DNA from: Haloimpatiens lingqiaonensis
GTDB lineage: Bacteria > Bacillota > Clostridia > Clostridiales > Clostridiaceae
Length of the DNA stretch: 64,000 bases
NCBI RefSeq assembly: GCF_901447495.1
Contig: NZ_CABDWS010000002.1
Coordinates: forward strand, 1 to 64,000
Direction: 5' to 3'
How positions within the stretch are numbered: position 1 is the stretch's first letter; the number at the start of each line of letters is the position of its first letter. The notes below the pieces were generated by a model. That model did no database searches and was not told the origin of the DNA. It saw only the letters and a program-made list of their open reading frames with translations. Positions 1 through 9,652 of this stretch are shown here, piece after piece. The position numbers and the translations under genes are program-made.

Positions 1-179
1 TAGGGGTAAGTGTATCTATTTTTGCGACCTATCGGTCTGCGGGCTTACCAGCCCTTTAAGTAAATGTAAAAAGATACAATTCCAGTAAAAATAAAATTTT
101 TACTGGAATTTAGGTGCTAAATCTCTGATACATTTAAAAATAACTTGATTTAATTTTTTTACTGTGATAATATAATATT
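1..179. other. Leading spacer with RNA-like hairpins, no gene
   Basis: No coding region is visible. Bases 11-76 can fold as an outer stem (GTATCT near 11 with AGATAC near 71) enclosing two short hairpins, GACC/GGTC and GGGCT/AGCCC. A second perfect inverted repeat of 15 bp, AATTCCAGTAAAAAT, lies at 78-92 and 96-110 with a 3-base loop. The second hairpin could end a transcript that begins left of the window. I cannot assign the first fold to a known RNA class, and the window edge may cut it. Confidence 0.35.
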
Positions 180-552
180 TGCGAGTAAGCTAGACAGTCG
201 CTGCCAGATAGTATCTGGGAGAGGAAAGTCCGGGCTCCGTAGGGCAGGGTGCTGGGTAACCCCCAGTCAGGGTGACCTGAAGGAAAGTGCAACAGAGATA
301 TACCGCCAGAATGAAGTTTACTTCATGAGTGCAGCTTAGCTGCCTGGCAAGGGTGGAAAGGCGAGGTAAGAGCTCACCAGCGCAATGGCGACTTTGCGGC
401 TATGTAAACCCCACTTGGAGCAAGATCGAATAGAGAGACATATGGAGTTGCCCGCTCTGTCTCCGGGTAAGATCGCTTGAGCCTATTGGTAACAATAGGC
501 CTAGATAGATGACTGTTCACGACAGAACTCGGCTTATCGGTTTAGTCGCACA
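180..552 (+). ncRNA. rnpB: RNase P RNA (bacterial class A)
   Basis: Catalytic RNA of ribonuclease P, which removes the 5' leader of tRNA precursors. The conserved core signatures are all visible: GAGGAAAGTCCGGGCTC near 220, the ACAGAGA-TATACCGCC block near 293, GGTGGAAAGGCGAGGTAAGAGCTC near 351, and GACAGAACTCGGCTTA near 522. The 5' TGCGA at 180 pairs with TCGCA at 546-550, giving the terminal P1 helix and setting the ends to within a few bases. The layout is that of class A rather than the Bacillus class B type. It is followed at once by a terminator. Confidence 0.95.
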
Positions 553-556
553 TTTG

Positions 557-590
557 AAACACTAGGTTTTGAACTTGGTGTTTTTTATTT
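557..590 (+). terminator. Rho-independent terminator of rnpB
   Basis: AAACACTAGGTT at 557-568 pairs with AACTTGGTGTTT at 572-583, with two wobble pairs, followed by a T-rich run. Confidence 0.85.
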
Positions 591-660
591 TGCCACCGTT
601 TCGCCACAAACAAGTGATTTTGATATATAATATATATTATATACATTGGGGAGGTGCTTT

Positions 661-2439
661 ATGGTAAACGGTACTAATAAAGGAACAAAGGAAAATGTAT
701 TTAGATTACTTTCAATGATTTCAATAATTTTGGGAATTGTAATAGGATACACTTCAATAATAAATATAGGAATTAATAAATTGTATGCTATTGGAATAAT
801 TTTATCGGTGGTATTAATATGTTTAGGTATTTATTTTTGTTTAAAAATGAAAAGTTATAAAAGAATAAGAGAATTAAGTAATAACTGGGGAAATGAAGTT
901 AATAAGAAAAGAAAATTTGAACATATTAGGAAATTACATGATGTATTAAAAAGTAAAGAAGAATTTTATGTGGATGAGCAAACTTGGTTAGATTTAGATA
1001 TGGATAAGGTATTTTTAAAATTGGACAGGACTCTGTCTACTCCAGGGGAGCAATATCTTTATCATATGCTTAGAAAGCCATGTTTTAGCCAGGATAAACT
1101 TAAAAGAACTGGGGAAAAAATAGAGTATTTTACAACAAATAAGGATACAAGGGATAAAATAAGATTTTTCCTAGATAAATTAGGCAGGGATAGAAAGGCT
1201 ACCCTTGTTGAATTTTTAAATGGTGAATTTCAATATTCAAAAGTTCTAAAGGTAGTATTGAATTTGCTTGCCCTATTAGCATTAATAGCGGTTATATATG
1301 CTGTGGAGAAAAATCCTTCTATAGGTGTTTTGGAAGTATTTGGTATATATTTTATAAATTTGTCTATTCACTCAAGGGTTAAAAGAAGGATAGGAGCAGA
1401 TACCTCTTGTATAAAGTATATGTACAGGGTTTTAGCTGCTGCAAAAAATATATCCTCATTAAATAATTGTAGTAAAAATATTGAAGAGATAAATGTTCTA
1501 AAGGAAGAGATGGGCAAATGTAATAAACTTATAAAGAGTTCTGCCTCTATTGCAATGGCTGGAACTGAAGGAGTAGATGTATTTTTAGATTACATAAATA
1601 TATTCTTTTTAATGGAAATTAGATCATATTTCTCCGTAGTTAAGGAAGTAGAAAAACAAAGGGAAAGTATAAAAAGAATATATGAAAATATAGGTAAAAT
1701 AGATGCTTTAATTTCTGTAGCATCTTATAGAGAAGGTTTGAAAGAATATACAGAACCTGTTTTTGTAAATAATGATAATAAGCTTTTATTAAAGGAGGTT
1801 AGTCACCCATTAATAGAAAATCCTGTATGTAATTCTTTGAATATGGACAATAATATAATAATAACAGGATCAAATATGTCTGGTAAATCTACATTTTTGA
1901 GAACTGTAGGAATAAATGCTCTCTTTGCTCAAACAATATATACTTGTATTTGTAAGGAATATAGGGGAAGCTTCTTTAGAGTTATAACCTCTATAAGTGT
2001 AAATGACAATATAACTGAAGGAAAAAGTTATTATTTAGGTGAAGCAGAAGCTCTTCAAAGAATAATAAACTCTTCTGGTTTTGATAAATATCCTATACTT
2101 ACATTAATAGATGAGATATTTAGAGGCACAAATCCTGTGGAGAGAGTAAATGCAGCTGCAGAGATTTTAGATTATTTAGCTAAAAATAATTGTTTGGTTA
2201 TGGTGGCTACTCATGATTTGGAAATAACCAATATGGTAAAGGAAACCTATTACAACTATTACTTTACTGAAAATGTAACTAAAGAAGGGTTGAATTTTGA
2301 ATATAAAATAAGAGAAGGGATATCACCTACTAGAAATGCAATTAAGATACTTGAGTATTTAGGATATCCAGATGAAATAATAAATAATATAAATAAGAGA
2401 ATAGAACATAAGGAAGATAATATAAATTTGGGACTTTAA
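661..2439 (+). CDS. Membrane-anchored MutS-family ATPase
   Basis: 592-residue MutS-related protein. The ABC-type ATPase domain is in the C-terminal third: Walker A GSNMSGKSTFL, Walker B LIDEIFRGTN, and the ATHDLE switch histidine. The N terminus has two hydrophobic segments (about residues 15-62) and there is another near residues 200-230, so the protein is probably membrane-bound. That is unlike MutS1 or MutS2, and no mismatch-recognition domain (Phe-x-Glu) or Smr nuclease domain is visible. I chose ATG 661, preceded by GGGGAGGT, rather than the upstream TTG 646, which lies before that site. It is 20 bases from topB and possibly co-transcribed. The family is commonly annotated as mismatch repair, but a repair role is not shown by the sequence. 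Confidence 0.85.
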   Translation: MVNGTNKGTKENVFRLLSMISIILGIVIGYTSIINIGINKLYAIGIILSVVLICLGIYFCLKMKSYKRIRELSNNWGNEVNKKRKFEHIRKLHDVLKSKEEFYVDEQTWLDLDMDKVFLKLDRTLSTPGEQYLYHMLRKPCFSQDKLKRTGEKIEYFTTNKDTRDKIRFFLDKLGRDRKATLVEFLNGEFQYSKVLKVVLNLLALLALIAVIYAVEKNPSIGVLEVFGIYFINLSIHSRVKRRIGADTSCIKYMYRVLAAAKNISSLNNCSKNIEEINVLKEEMGKCNKLIKSSASIAMAGTEGVDVFLDYINIFFLMEIRSYFSVVKEVEKQRESIKRIYENIGKIDALISVASYREGLKEYTEPVFVNNDNKLLLKEVSHPLIENPVCNSLNMDNNIIITGSNMSGKSTFLRTVGINALFAQTIYTCICKEYRGSFFRVITSISVNDNITEGKSYYLGEAEALQRIINSSGFDKYPILTLIDEIFRGTNPVERVNAAAEILDYLAKNNCLVMVATHDLEITNMVKETYYNYYFTENVTKEGLNFEYKIREGISPTRNAIKILEYLGYPDEIINNINKRIEHKEDNINLGL

Positions 2440-2459
2440 TTAGATTGCGAGGATTTTTA

Positions 2460-4727
2460 ATGGGTAAATCGTTATTTGTAGCAGAAAAGCCTTCTGTGGC
2501 CATGGAGTTTGTAAAACTTTTAAATGTAAAAGGAAATAAGAGAGATGGATACTGGGAAGGTGATAAGGCAGTTTTCACCTGGTGTGTAGGTCATATGGTT
2601 ACCATGAGTTATCCAGAAGTCTATAATCCAGAGCTTAAAAGATGGTCTTTGAATACATTGCCTTTTTTACCTGAGGAATACAAATACGAAATAATTCCTG
2701 CGGTGGCAAAACAATTTGAGATAGTTAAGGAACTTATTTTAAGAGAAGATATAGAAAAAATATATGTGTGTACAGACTCAGGAAGAGAAGGAGAATACAT
2801 ATATAGGCTAGTGGACATGATGGTTGGAAATCCTAAAAAGGAAAAGAAGAGGGTTTGGATAGACTCTCAAACAGAAGAAGAAATAAAAAGAGGAATAAAA
2901 GAAGCAAAGCCTTTAGAGGAATATGATGCATTGGCGGACTCAGCTTATTTAAGGGCTAAAGAGGATTACTTACTTGGAATTAATTTTTCAAGGCTTTTGA
3001 CAATTATATATGGAAAAACCCTTTCCAATTCTATAAATGCAGATAATTCAGTAGTGGCAGTGGGAAGAGTAATGTCTTGTGTTTTAGGCATGGTAGTAGA
3101 TAGAGAGAGAGAAGTTAGAGAATTTAAGGAAACACCCTTTTACAGAATAATAGCTTCATTAAATATAATTAAAGATGAAAATTCAAATTACGAAGGTGAA
3201 TGGAAAGCAGTAGAGGGATCTAAATATTATAGTTCCCCTAAGCTATACAGTGAAGTTGGTTTTAGAGAAAAGGAAGAAGCAGAAAAATTCATAAAGGAAA
3301 TTTTAAATAGTTTAGAGGAAGGTAAAAAGGCATTTATTGAAAATGTTGAGAAGAAGGTTGAAAATAAGAATCCACCTCTTTTATTTAACTTAGCAGAACT
3401 TCAAAATGAATGTTCTAAAAGGTTTAAAATAGATCCGGACAAGACTCTTAGCACAGTTCAAAGCTTGTATGAAAAGAAGCTTCTAACCTATCCTAGAACC
3501 GATGCTAGGGTTTTATCTACTGCAGTGGCAAAGGAAATTCATAAAAACCTAAAAAAGCTTACTTTATTTAAATGGGATGAAGAGGCAGCGGGATTTTCAA
3601 AGAAGATTTTGGAAGAAAAGTGGAATAGCAAGATTATAAAGAGTAAATATGTAAATGATAAGAAAATTACAGATCACTATGCTATTATTCCTACAGGAGA
3701 AGGTTTTGAAAACTATAATACATTAAAACCTTTAGAGAAGGATGTTTATAAATTAGTACTTAGAAGATTTTTAGCCATATTTTATCCTAATGCCAAGTAT
3801 ACAAAGTTTTCTCTTACAACTAAAGTAGGAGATGAGAGGTTTTTTACCAATGCAAAAACCTGTACTTCTAAGGGATACTTAGAGGTTTTAGGGGAAGAAA
3901 AAGAAAATAAAAATACTATTTCCCCGGAGTTTTTTAAAAACTTAAAAAAAGGTGAAGAAGTAACTGTAGATGCCATGGATATTAAAGAGGGAAAAACCTC
4001 TCCGCCTAAAAGATATACATCAGGAACCATGATAATAGCCATGGAGAATGCAGGTAAACTAATAGAAGATGAAGAACTTAGAGAGCAGATAAAGGGCAGT
4101 GGTATAGGTACCAGTGCCACTAGAGCTGAAATACTGAAAAAGCTAAATAGAATAGAATATATAAGAACCAATAATAAGACCCAGGTGGTAACTCCAACAG
4201 TTAAGGGAGAAATGATATACGAAGTTATAAAAAAATCCATTCCATCCTTATTGAACCCTAAGCTTACTGCTAGTTGGGAAAAGGGGTTAGGTATGGTGGC
4301 AGAAAAAGAAATTCAGCCAAAGGAATTTATGGATAAATTAGAGAACTACATACGAGGCAATGTAGAAAAGGTATTAAAGGGAAGTAGAGTAATAGAAGGC
4401 GAAAGGCTCTTTGGGAGAGTTTTACAGGACAATGATTTAAAATTAGATAAAGAAAAAGTTCAACAGGTATTGGGTATATGCCCCTTTTGTCACAATGGAC
4501 ATATAGTTAGAAATAAAAAGGGTTATGGATGCAATAAATGGCAAGAGGGCTGTAACTTTTTTATAGGAGAAATTTGTGGGGTTAAAATACCTAGGCAGCA
4601 GGTTCAAAAGCTTATACAAACTGGCAGCACAGATGTAATTTCGGGATTTAAATCTAAAAAAGGAAATATATTCAGTGCCAAATTAATATTGGAAGGTAAC
4701 AAAATAAATTTTAGTTTTGAAAAATAA
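2460..4727 (+). CDS. topB: DNA topoisomerase III
   Basis: 755-residue type IA topoisomerase that passes and decatenates DNA strands through a covalent tyrosine link. It shows the N-terminal Toprim motif (VAEKPSVAMEF), the acidic DSGREGEYIYR motif, and the catalytic tyrosine in LLTYPRTDAR. A C-terminal zinc-finger-like segment CPFCHNGHIVRNKKGYGC follows, probably for DNA binding. Start ATG 2460 follows GCGAGGA; an in-frame TTG at 2445 is upstream of that site and is unlikely. The length is normal for clostridial TopB. It lies downstream of the MutS-like gene in the same direction with 20 bp between them. Confidence 0.95.
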   Translation: MGKSLFVAEKPSVAMEFVKLLNVKGNKRDGYWEGDKAVFTWCVGHMVTMSYPEVYNPELKRWSLNTLPFLPEEYKYEIIPAVAKQFEIVKELILREDIEKIYVCTDSGREGEYIYRLVDMMVGNPKKEKKRVWIDSQTEEEIKRGIKEAKPLEEYDALADSAYLRAKEDYLLGINFSRLLTIIYGKTLSNSINADNSVVAVGRVMSCVLGMVVDREREVREFKETPFYRIIASLNIIKDENSNYEGEWKAVEGSKYYSSPKLYSEVGFREKEEAEKFIKEILNSLEEGKKAFIENVEKKVENKNPPLLFNLAELQNECSKRFKIDPDKTLSTVQSLYEKKLLTYPRTDARVLSTAVAKEIHKNLKKLTLFKWDEEAAGFSKKILEEKWNSKIIKSKYVNDKKITDHYAIIPTGEGFENYNTLKPLEKDVYKLVLRRFLAIFYPNAKYTKFSLTTKVGDERFFTNAKTCTSKGYLEVLGEEKENKNTISPEFFKNLKKGEEVTVDAMDIKEGKTSPPKRYTSGTMIIAMENAGKLIEDEELREQIKGSGIGTSATRAEILKKLNRIEYIRTNNKTQVVTPTVKGEMIYEVIKKSIPSLLNPKLTASWEKGLGMVAEKEIQPKEFMDKLENYIRGNVEKVLKGSRVIEGERLFGRVLQDNDLKLDKEKVQQVLGICPFCHNGHIVRNKKGYGCNKWQEGCNFFIGEICGVKIPRQQVQKLIQTGSTDVISGFKSKKGNIFSAKLILEGNKINFSFEK

Positions 4728-4811
4728 TAAGAATAATGTTAAATATGGAAATATAGCCATCACAAGGGGCTCATTACCTTGTATACTAGATATAAAAGGA
4801 GAGAAAATTTT

Positions 4812-5198
4812 ATGGAAGAAACTACTATAATTTTAATGGAAAGAAACAGTGAAACAGGATATTTAGAAAGAGAAGTAAATAGCTATACTCTTGAGGAAAA
4901 TGGAAATTTAATAGAGGGTATTTACTTAGTAAAGGAAGAGGATGGGGAAGTAGTAAATTTAAAGTTAACTACAGATAGAGATGTGGAAGACGATGAATTT
5001 GATTCTATATATGATAATTACAATATGGAAGAGTTTGGAGAAATGATAAATTCTATAGAAGAAGTAGATGACACATATAATCCTACTTGGGAAATTAAAT
5101 TACCCTTTATAGAAAATAGAGATATGTTTCAAGATAAGCTTCAACAGCTAGTAAACAAACATAAAGAAATTTTAGATAAAGCAGAAAAATCCATATAA
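4812..5198 (+). CDS. DUF1292 family protein
   Basis: 128 residues, strongly acidic (many Glu/Asp, including a VEDDEFDSIYDNY-type stretch). The N-terminal part ETTIILMERNSETGYLEREVNSYTL is the sort of short beta-strand repeat seen in DUF1292 proteins, which are widespread in Firmicutes and have no settled function. Start ATG 4812 follows AAAGGAGAG; the upstream ATG 4779 has no such site. No membrane or signal segment is seen. The assignment to DUF1292 is by pattern only. Confidence 0.75.
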   Translation: MEETTIILMERNSETGYLEREVNSYTLEENGNLIEGIYLVKEEDGEVVNLKLTTDRDVEDDEFDSIYDNYNMEEFGEMINSIEEVDDTYNPTWEIKLPFIENRDMFQDKLQQLVNKHKEILDKAEKSI

Positions 5199-5235
5199 TA
5201 ATATAAATAATAATATAAATAATAATATAAATAGT
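5199..5235. repeat. 12-bp AT-only tandem repeat
   Basis: About three direct copies of AATAATATAAAT follow the stop codon of the DUF1292 gene and run up to the inverted repeat at 5236. There is no coding signal. Confidence 0.7.
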
Positions 5236-5363
5236 AATCCCCAATACATAAGTAACAGCTAATTAGTAGTAACCATAGGTTCCTTATGAGGCATATGAGT
5301 GAGATACCTACAACAGGTATAAAATGGTTCACTAAAATTAGTTTTACTCTATATTGGGGATTA
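5236..5363. repeat. Inverted-repeat element between convergent genes
   Basis: The ends AATCCCCAATA (5236-5246) and TATTGGGGATT (5353-5363) are exact inverted complements. Inside, AACCAT pairs with ATGGTT and ATACCT-ACAAC-AGGTAT forms a tight hairpin, so the whole ~128 bases can fold into a closed branched structure. It may serve as a two-way terminator for the DUF1292 gene and fbp, a small mobile repeat or an RNA. I recognise no known riboswitch class in it. Confidence 0.6.
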
Positions 5364-5420
5364 ATGTTTTGAAATTTATGCTTTAAAGTTTAGAATATTT
5401 TCTTAAATTTGCAAGTTGCA

Positions 5421-7409
5421 TTATTTCTTTTCTTTTATAAGACCTTTTCTATAAGCAATTAATAACATTTCTAAATCTTTAATTTGTTTTTTTAATTCAT
5501 TTCCTATGTCCGTATCCGCAACTCTCTTTCTGCTATTTACATGTTCTAATATTATAGTAGAAGAAAGAATATCTTTATTTTCCTTTATAGCCTTTTGAGT
5601 AGATTCAAAAGGTTCGTGTGACGTAAGTAGTAAGCCATAAGAATTATATATTAATGTGTAACCAGCTATACCAGTTTGAGGTTGATAAGCTCTACAAAAA
5701 CCTCCATCAATTACAAAAAGCTTGCCGCAAGCCTTTATAGGACTTTCACCTTCCTTAGATTTCACTGGAATGTGTCCATTGATTATATGAGATGAATCTG
5801 GTTCTAAATCAAATTCTTTTAATATATAACTACAGATTTCTTCGCTATCTCTATATTTATAGTAACTATCTTTTTTCTCTTTATGAGTGCTCTTATCATC
5901 TATAAAGTATCTTTCAAAAGTAGTCATTTTCTCTTTGCCAAACAATGGAGAATCAGGACCACACCATAAATACCATAATATATCCATACCATAGGCTTTA
6001 GACTTTTTATCGTTTTTAAAGAAATAAGCTTCTCTTGCGTATCTATCTAAAGTGTCTAATAAATCCTTACCTTTATGTTTACCATGGGCAATTTCTACTT
6101 CCTTGAAAGAACCATCTTCATTAAGAGGTATGCATCCATGGTACAATAAGTTGGAATTATAAACTGTATACATGCTTCCTTTGCTATACATAAATCTTAT
6201 ATGTCTTTCTAGTTTTTCACTATTTACAAAGGAATTAGTCAACTTATTTATCAAACATTCTTCTTCTTTAGTTAGTTTATAAGGATCCTTCCAGTTTACT
6301 GTAGGGAAATTAGTATCATTAATTTTATAGTTTTTTCCATACAAGTTGATGGTTCCCTTTTCAATATCTATTTTATCCAAAAGCAATCGATCATCCATTA
6401 AAAATTCAGGATGAGATTTTATTAATTGACCTTCTAGTTTAAATTGTATTATAGATATAGCTTTATGCATTCTAGAAAATAAAATAGTATCCGTTTCTGT
6501 AAGAAGCTTGTCTAAAGTTTTAGGTTTGAAGCCTTTGCAATCATCTTTTTCATATTGGTTCATGGCAAAGGTAGCTAGTGGAAGAAGATTTATTCCATAG
6601 CCATCTTCTATGGTAGCTAAATTAGCATATCTTAAAGAAATTCTAAGCACATTAGCAATACAACATTTTGAACCTGCAGCAGCACCCATCCAAAGAATAT
6701 CGTGATTTCCCCACTGAATATCTAAAGAATGATGTTTCATAAGTTTATCCATGATTATATCTGCTCCAGGACCTCTATCATAAATGTCACCTACAATGTG
6801 AAGTCTATCTACTACCAACTTTTGAATTACCTTTGAAATAGCTGTGATAAATTCATCTGCTCTATCTATATCGATTATAGTTTCTATGATTCCATTATAG
6901 TATTCTAGTTTGTTTACCTTTTTATTTCCCTCGTGTAATAACTCTTCTATTATATATGCAAAGTCTTGAGGTAATGATTTTCTTACCTTGGAACGAGTAT
7001 ATTTTGAACAAACCTCTCTGCAAAGCTCTATAAGTCTATAAAGAGTTATTTTGTACCAATCTTTTAAATTGGTTTCATCTTTTTTTATAAGCTCTAATTT
7101 TTGTTCTGGATAGTAAACTAAAGTTGCTAGGCTTTCCTTTTCTTTTTCTCTTAAGGAATTGCCGAATACATCATTTATTTTTCTTTTAGTAACACCAGAA
7201 GCATTTTTTAAAACATGAATAAAAGATTCATATTCACCATGTATATCACTTATAAAATGTTCTGTTCCCTTTGGTAAATTTAAAATAGCTTGTAGATTTA
7301 TGATTTCTGTACTAGCAGCACATATGGATGGATATTGTTTTGCTAGTAATTCTAAGTATCTTAATTCTTCTTTTATTAAATCTATGTTATTTTCGTCACA
7401 GAAGGTCAT
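5421..7409 (-). CDS. fbp: Fructose-1,6-bisphosphatase, class III
   Basis: 662 residues, the usual length of the Firmicutes class III enzyme, which hydrolyses fructose 1,6-bisphosphate in gluconeogenesis. It belongs to the metallophosphatase superfamily: [11 protein letters not shown] near the N terminus, [26 protein letters not shown], and NGHIPVK near the C terminus carry the metal-binding Asp, His and Asn residues. The start has GAGGGGG eight bases upstream on the minus strand. It is convergent with the DUF1292 gene and monocistronic as far as can be seen. The leader at 7410-7628 is AT-rich without a recognisable riboswitch. Confidence 0.96.
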   Translation of the reverse strand: MTFCDENNIDLIKEELRYLELLAKQYPSICAASTEIINLQAILNLPKGTEHFISDIHGEYESFIHVLKNASGVTKRKINDVFGNSLREKEKESLATLVYYPEQKLELIKKDETNLKDWYKITLYRLIELCREVCSKYTRSKVRKSLPQDFAYIIEELLHEGNKKVNKLEYYNGIIETIIDIDRADEFITAISKVIQKLVVDRLHIVGDIYDRGPGADIIMDKLMKHHSLDIQWGNHDILWMGAAAGSKCCIANVLRISLRYANLATIEDGYGINLLPLATFAMNQYEKDDCKGFKPKTLDKLLTETDTILFSRMHKAISIIQFKLEGQLIKSHPEFLMDDRLLLDKIDIEKGTINLYGKNYKINDTNFPTVNWKDPYKLTKEEECLINKLTNSFVNSEKLERHIRFMYSKGSMYTVYNSNLLYHGCIPLNEDGSFKEVEIAHGKHKGKDLLDTLDRYAREAYFFKNDKKSKAYGMDILWYLWCGPDSPLFGKEKMTTFERYFIDDKSTHKEKKDSYYKYRDSEEICSYILKEFDLEPDSSHIINGHIPVKSKEGESPIKACGKLFVIDGGFCRAYQPQTGIAGYTLIYNSYGLLLTSHEPFESTQKAIKENKDILSSTIILEHVNSRKRVADTDIGNELKKQIKDLEMLLIAYRKGLIKEKK

Positions 7410-7628
7410 GACTTTTCCCCCTCAAAATATTATTAAAATAGCACATAATAATTATACCATTTAATTATATTTTGTACACTATTTATGCTAAAAAAATTAA
7501 TAAGTAGACATATATAACATATAGTATACAATTTATAATGGGTAATTTTAATATATAATATGAGACTTTGGGAAAAAAGTTCTAAATATAATAATAAAAT
7601 ATTTAGTTAAAAAGTATTTTTATAAAAA

Positions 7629-8648
7629 TTAAAGATTTAACTTCATGTCATTTTCCTTTATTAAACCTTTTTTTCTCATAAAAGTAGAGAAAACAATAGT
7701 AAGTATTGCCGGTGCTATAAATTGAAGAAGTGCTATGTATATTATCAATGTAATTGGGGATTTGTAGGAATTCATAGTGGCAAAGGTTCCAATAGGACCT
7801 ACTAGTCCGCTAGTACCCATACCAGCCCCCAAAGGATTATTTTCTAATTTAAATATTGTTGTGGAGAGTGGTCCTAATATAGCACCTGCTAAAGTAGGTG
7901 GTATAAGTATTAAAGGATTTTTCATAATGTTAGATATTTGTAACATGGATGTACCAAGCCCCTGGGATATTAAGCCACCAATTTTATTTTCTCTATAACT
8001 AGCTACTGCGAAACCAATCATCTGAGCACAACAGCCTACGGTAGCGGCACCAGCTGCCAGACCCGACATGTTTAAGGAAATAGCAATGGCTGCACTGCTA
8101 ATAGGAGCTGTAAGAGCAAGACCCATGAGTGTTGATACAGCTATGCCCATAGGAATAGGGTGAAGTGTAGTGGCCAAATTTATCACATGACCTAAATCGC
8201 CCATAAAATTAGATATATATGGACCCACAAATTTGCCTGCAATACATCCAAAGATAATAGTAACAAAAGGAGAAACTATTATATCTACTTTTGTTTTACC
8301 GGAAACTAGATTACCCATTTCTGATCCAATTACGCCAGCTATGTAAGCACCAACAGGACCGCCTAAAGTGTAGCCAAAAGCACCAGTAGCTGCAGAAGAA
8401 AATACCACAAGAGGACTGCATTTAAAACCCCAAGCTATGGCAACAGCTATAGCAGAACCAACTACAGGGGATTTAGCAGATATAACTGTGGTAAATTCAC
8501 CTATAAAATTTAAACCAGGAATTTTAGAAATTTGAGATAGTATAAGTCCTATTATTAATGAAGAAAATAACCCTAAAGCCATGAAACTTAATGCATCAAT
8601 AAAATATCTTTTTAGAAGCTTTTTTAATGAGATTTTTAAATTGTTCAT
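7629..8648 (-). CDS. PTS IIC-like membrane permease
   Basis: 339 residues, almost entirely hydrophobic with Gly/Ala-rich membrane segments, matching the PTS_EIIC_2 type of transporter. The repeated Gly-rich motifs GGPVGAYIAGVIGSEMGNLV and LIPPTLAGAILGPLSTT are typical. No IIA or IIB partner domain or gene adjoins it, so phosphotransfer-coupled transport cannot be assumed and the substrate is unknown. Start ATG 8648 follows GGAGGAAT on the minus strand; the longer frame from 8666 begins at or before that site. A paralogue is encoded at 30276-31343. Confidence 0.8.
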   Translation of the reverse strand: MNNLKISLKKLLKRYFIDALSFMALGLFSSLIIGLILSQISKIPGLNFIGEFTTVISAKSPVVGSAIAVAIAWGFKCSPLVVFSSAATGAFGYTLGGPVGAYIAGVIGSEMGNLVSGKTKVDIIVSPFVTIIFGCIAGKFVGPYISNFMGDLGHVINLATTLHPIPMGIAVSTLMGLALTAPISSAAIAISLNMSGLAAGAATVGCCAQMIGFAVASYRENKIGGLISQGLGTSMLQISNIMKNPLILIPPTLAGAILGPLSTTIFKLENNPLGAGMGTSGLVGPIGTFATMNSYKSPITLIIYIALLQFIAPAILTIVFSTFMRKKGLIKENDMKLNL

Positions 8649-9031
8649 TTTTATTCCTCCATACACTAGTAAAATAATTTAATTTTAGTTTTAAATCTGC
8701 AAAAGTTAAATAAAATAATTAATTATAAATGTATAGCATAATACCATAAAACATATATTTATTTATGAAAATTCATATAATTATGATATATAGTTTAGCA
8801 TAATTATATTGCTTCGTAAATCACAACTAATAATTATTATTGAAAGTATGGAAGGGAAGAACTTATGGCCTTTATATATAGATAATAAGCTAGAAATATG
8901 ATATAATAATCCCATGTTAGTGATAATAATTATTTTTTACAGAAATTAAGGGTAAAATAAAATTATTAAAAGAGATGATGAAAATATTTAAAAAAACAGG
9001 AACAAATTTAAAAAAGAGGAGAAGTAAAATT
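8649..9031. other. Divergent spacer, promoter region only
   Basis: 383 AT-rich bases between a minus-strand and a plus-strand gene. It must hold both promoters. I see no terminator, repeat family or RNA element, and no credible gene. The 159-residue antisense frame that starts to the right (8917-9396) overlaps a small plus-strand gene with a good ribosome binding site and is rejected. Confidence 0.5.
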
Positions 9032-9208
9032 ATGAATGAAAAATACTCAAAAGTAAAAGACATGATAAAAGATACTATTGATAAAATAGAACACATAATA
9101 GATGAGGAAAGTCCAACAGGCTTAGAAGCAGGCATAACTTGTAATGAAATTGATGAACTTATAGCTGCTTTAGATAAGATTTCTGAAATAATAAATAAGT
9201 ACGAATAA
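9032..9208 (+). CDS. Small acidic protein of unknown function
   Basis: 58 residues, highly charged and probably helical (MNEKYSKVKDMIKDTIDKIE...), with a central ESPTGLEAGITCNEIDEL segment. Start ATG 9032 follows GAGGAG; the longer frame from 8975 runs through a Lys-rich stretch before that site. No domain is recognised. Coding status rests on the ribosome binding site and a sensible amphipathic composition. Confidence 0.6.
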   Translation: MNEKYSKVKDMIKDTIDKIEHIIDEESPTGLEAGITCNEIDELIAALDKISEIINKYE

Positions 9209-9305
9209 TAATTACAATAACTTCTGATTTTCAATATATTTTTAGTTATCAAATTTGAATATATAAAAGTGATTTGAATATATAAATTAAATACAGTTGG
9301 GAAAT

Positions 9306-9401
9306 GGGCTGTGGCACTAAGAATAAATACTACCATATATTGTACTAGATTTAAATTTTTAGAACAATATAGCGTATGTAAATTCTTTAATGCCACAGTC
9401 C
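9306..9401. repeat. Palindromic repeat family A, copy 1
   Basis: About 96 bp with inverted ends GGGCTGTGGCAC and TGCCACAGTCC and a central inverted pair around ATATATTGT. It shares long blocks (AATAAATACTAC, TGTGCTAGATTTAAA-like, GTATGTAAATT) with copies at 33228-33357, 34162-34190 and 35215-35312. A T-run follows the right end, so it may also end transcription of the small gene upstream. The size and ends fit a miniature inverted-repeat element. Confidence 0.8.
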
Positions 9402-9431
9402 TATTTTTTGTAATTTGAGCCCGTAAAACCT

Positions 9432-9453
9432 CTTACCCTTATGGTTGGGTAAG
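9432..9453. other. Short hairpin upstream of the L25 promoter
   Basis: CTTACCC (9432-9438) and GGGTAAG (9447-9453) form a 7-8 bp stem. No T-run follows. Function unknown. Confidence 0.4.
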
Positions 9454-9574
9454 TTCACAAGAAATTTAGTATTAAAAAAAGTTCACATTATTTATGTGCA
9501 TATTATAATCAAGATAGGTAATTCATTTACAAATAGTTCATAAAGTTATAGGTGATTGACATAAAAGTAATGCA

Positions 9575-9603
9575 TTGACAAAAATGTATCCCATTGATAC
9601 AAT
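9575..9603 (+). promoter_or_regulatory. Sigma-A promoter of the L25 gene
   Basis: Consensus TTGACA at 9575-9580, an exact 17-base spacer, and TACAAT at 9598-9603. A second TTGACA lies at 9556-9561. The predicted start of transcription is near 9610, giving a leader of about 43 bases before ATG 9653. Confidence 0.85.
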
Positions 9604-9652
9604 GAATTCAAAGGATAATTACATATTGATAATTATGGGGAGGTATGTGGAC

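Noticed and set aside
3782-4240. 152-residue minus-strand frame inside topB
   Set aside because: Fully inside a well-supported gene and has no family features; a shadow frame.
8917-9396. 159-residue antisense frame
   Set aside because: It covers a repeat element and lies opposite a small plus-strand gene with a better start; the composition is that of AT-rich antisense (many Ile, Phe, Ser).
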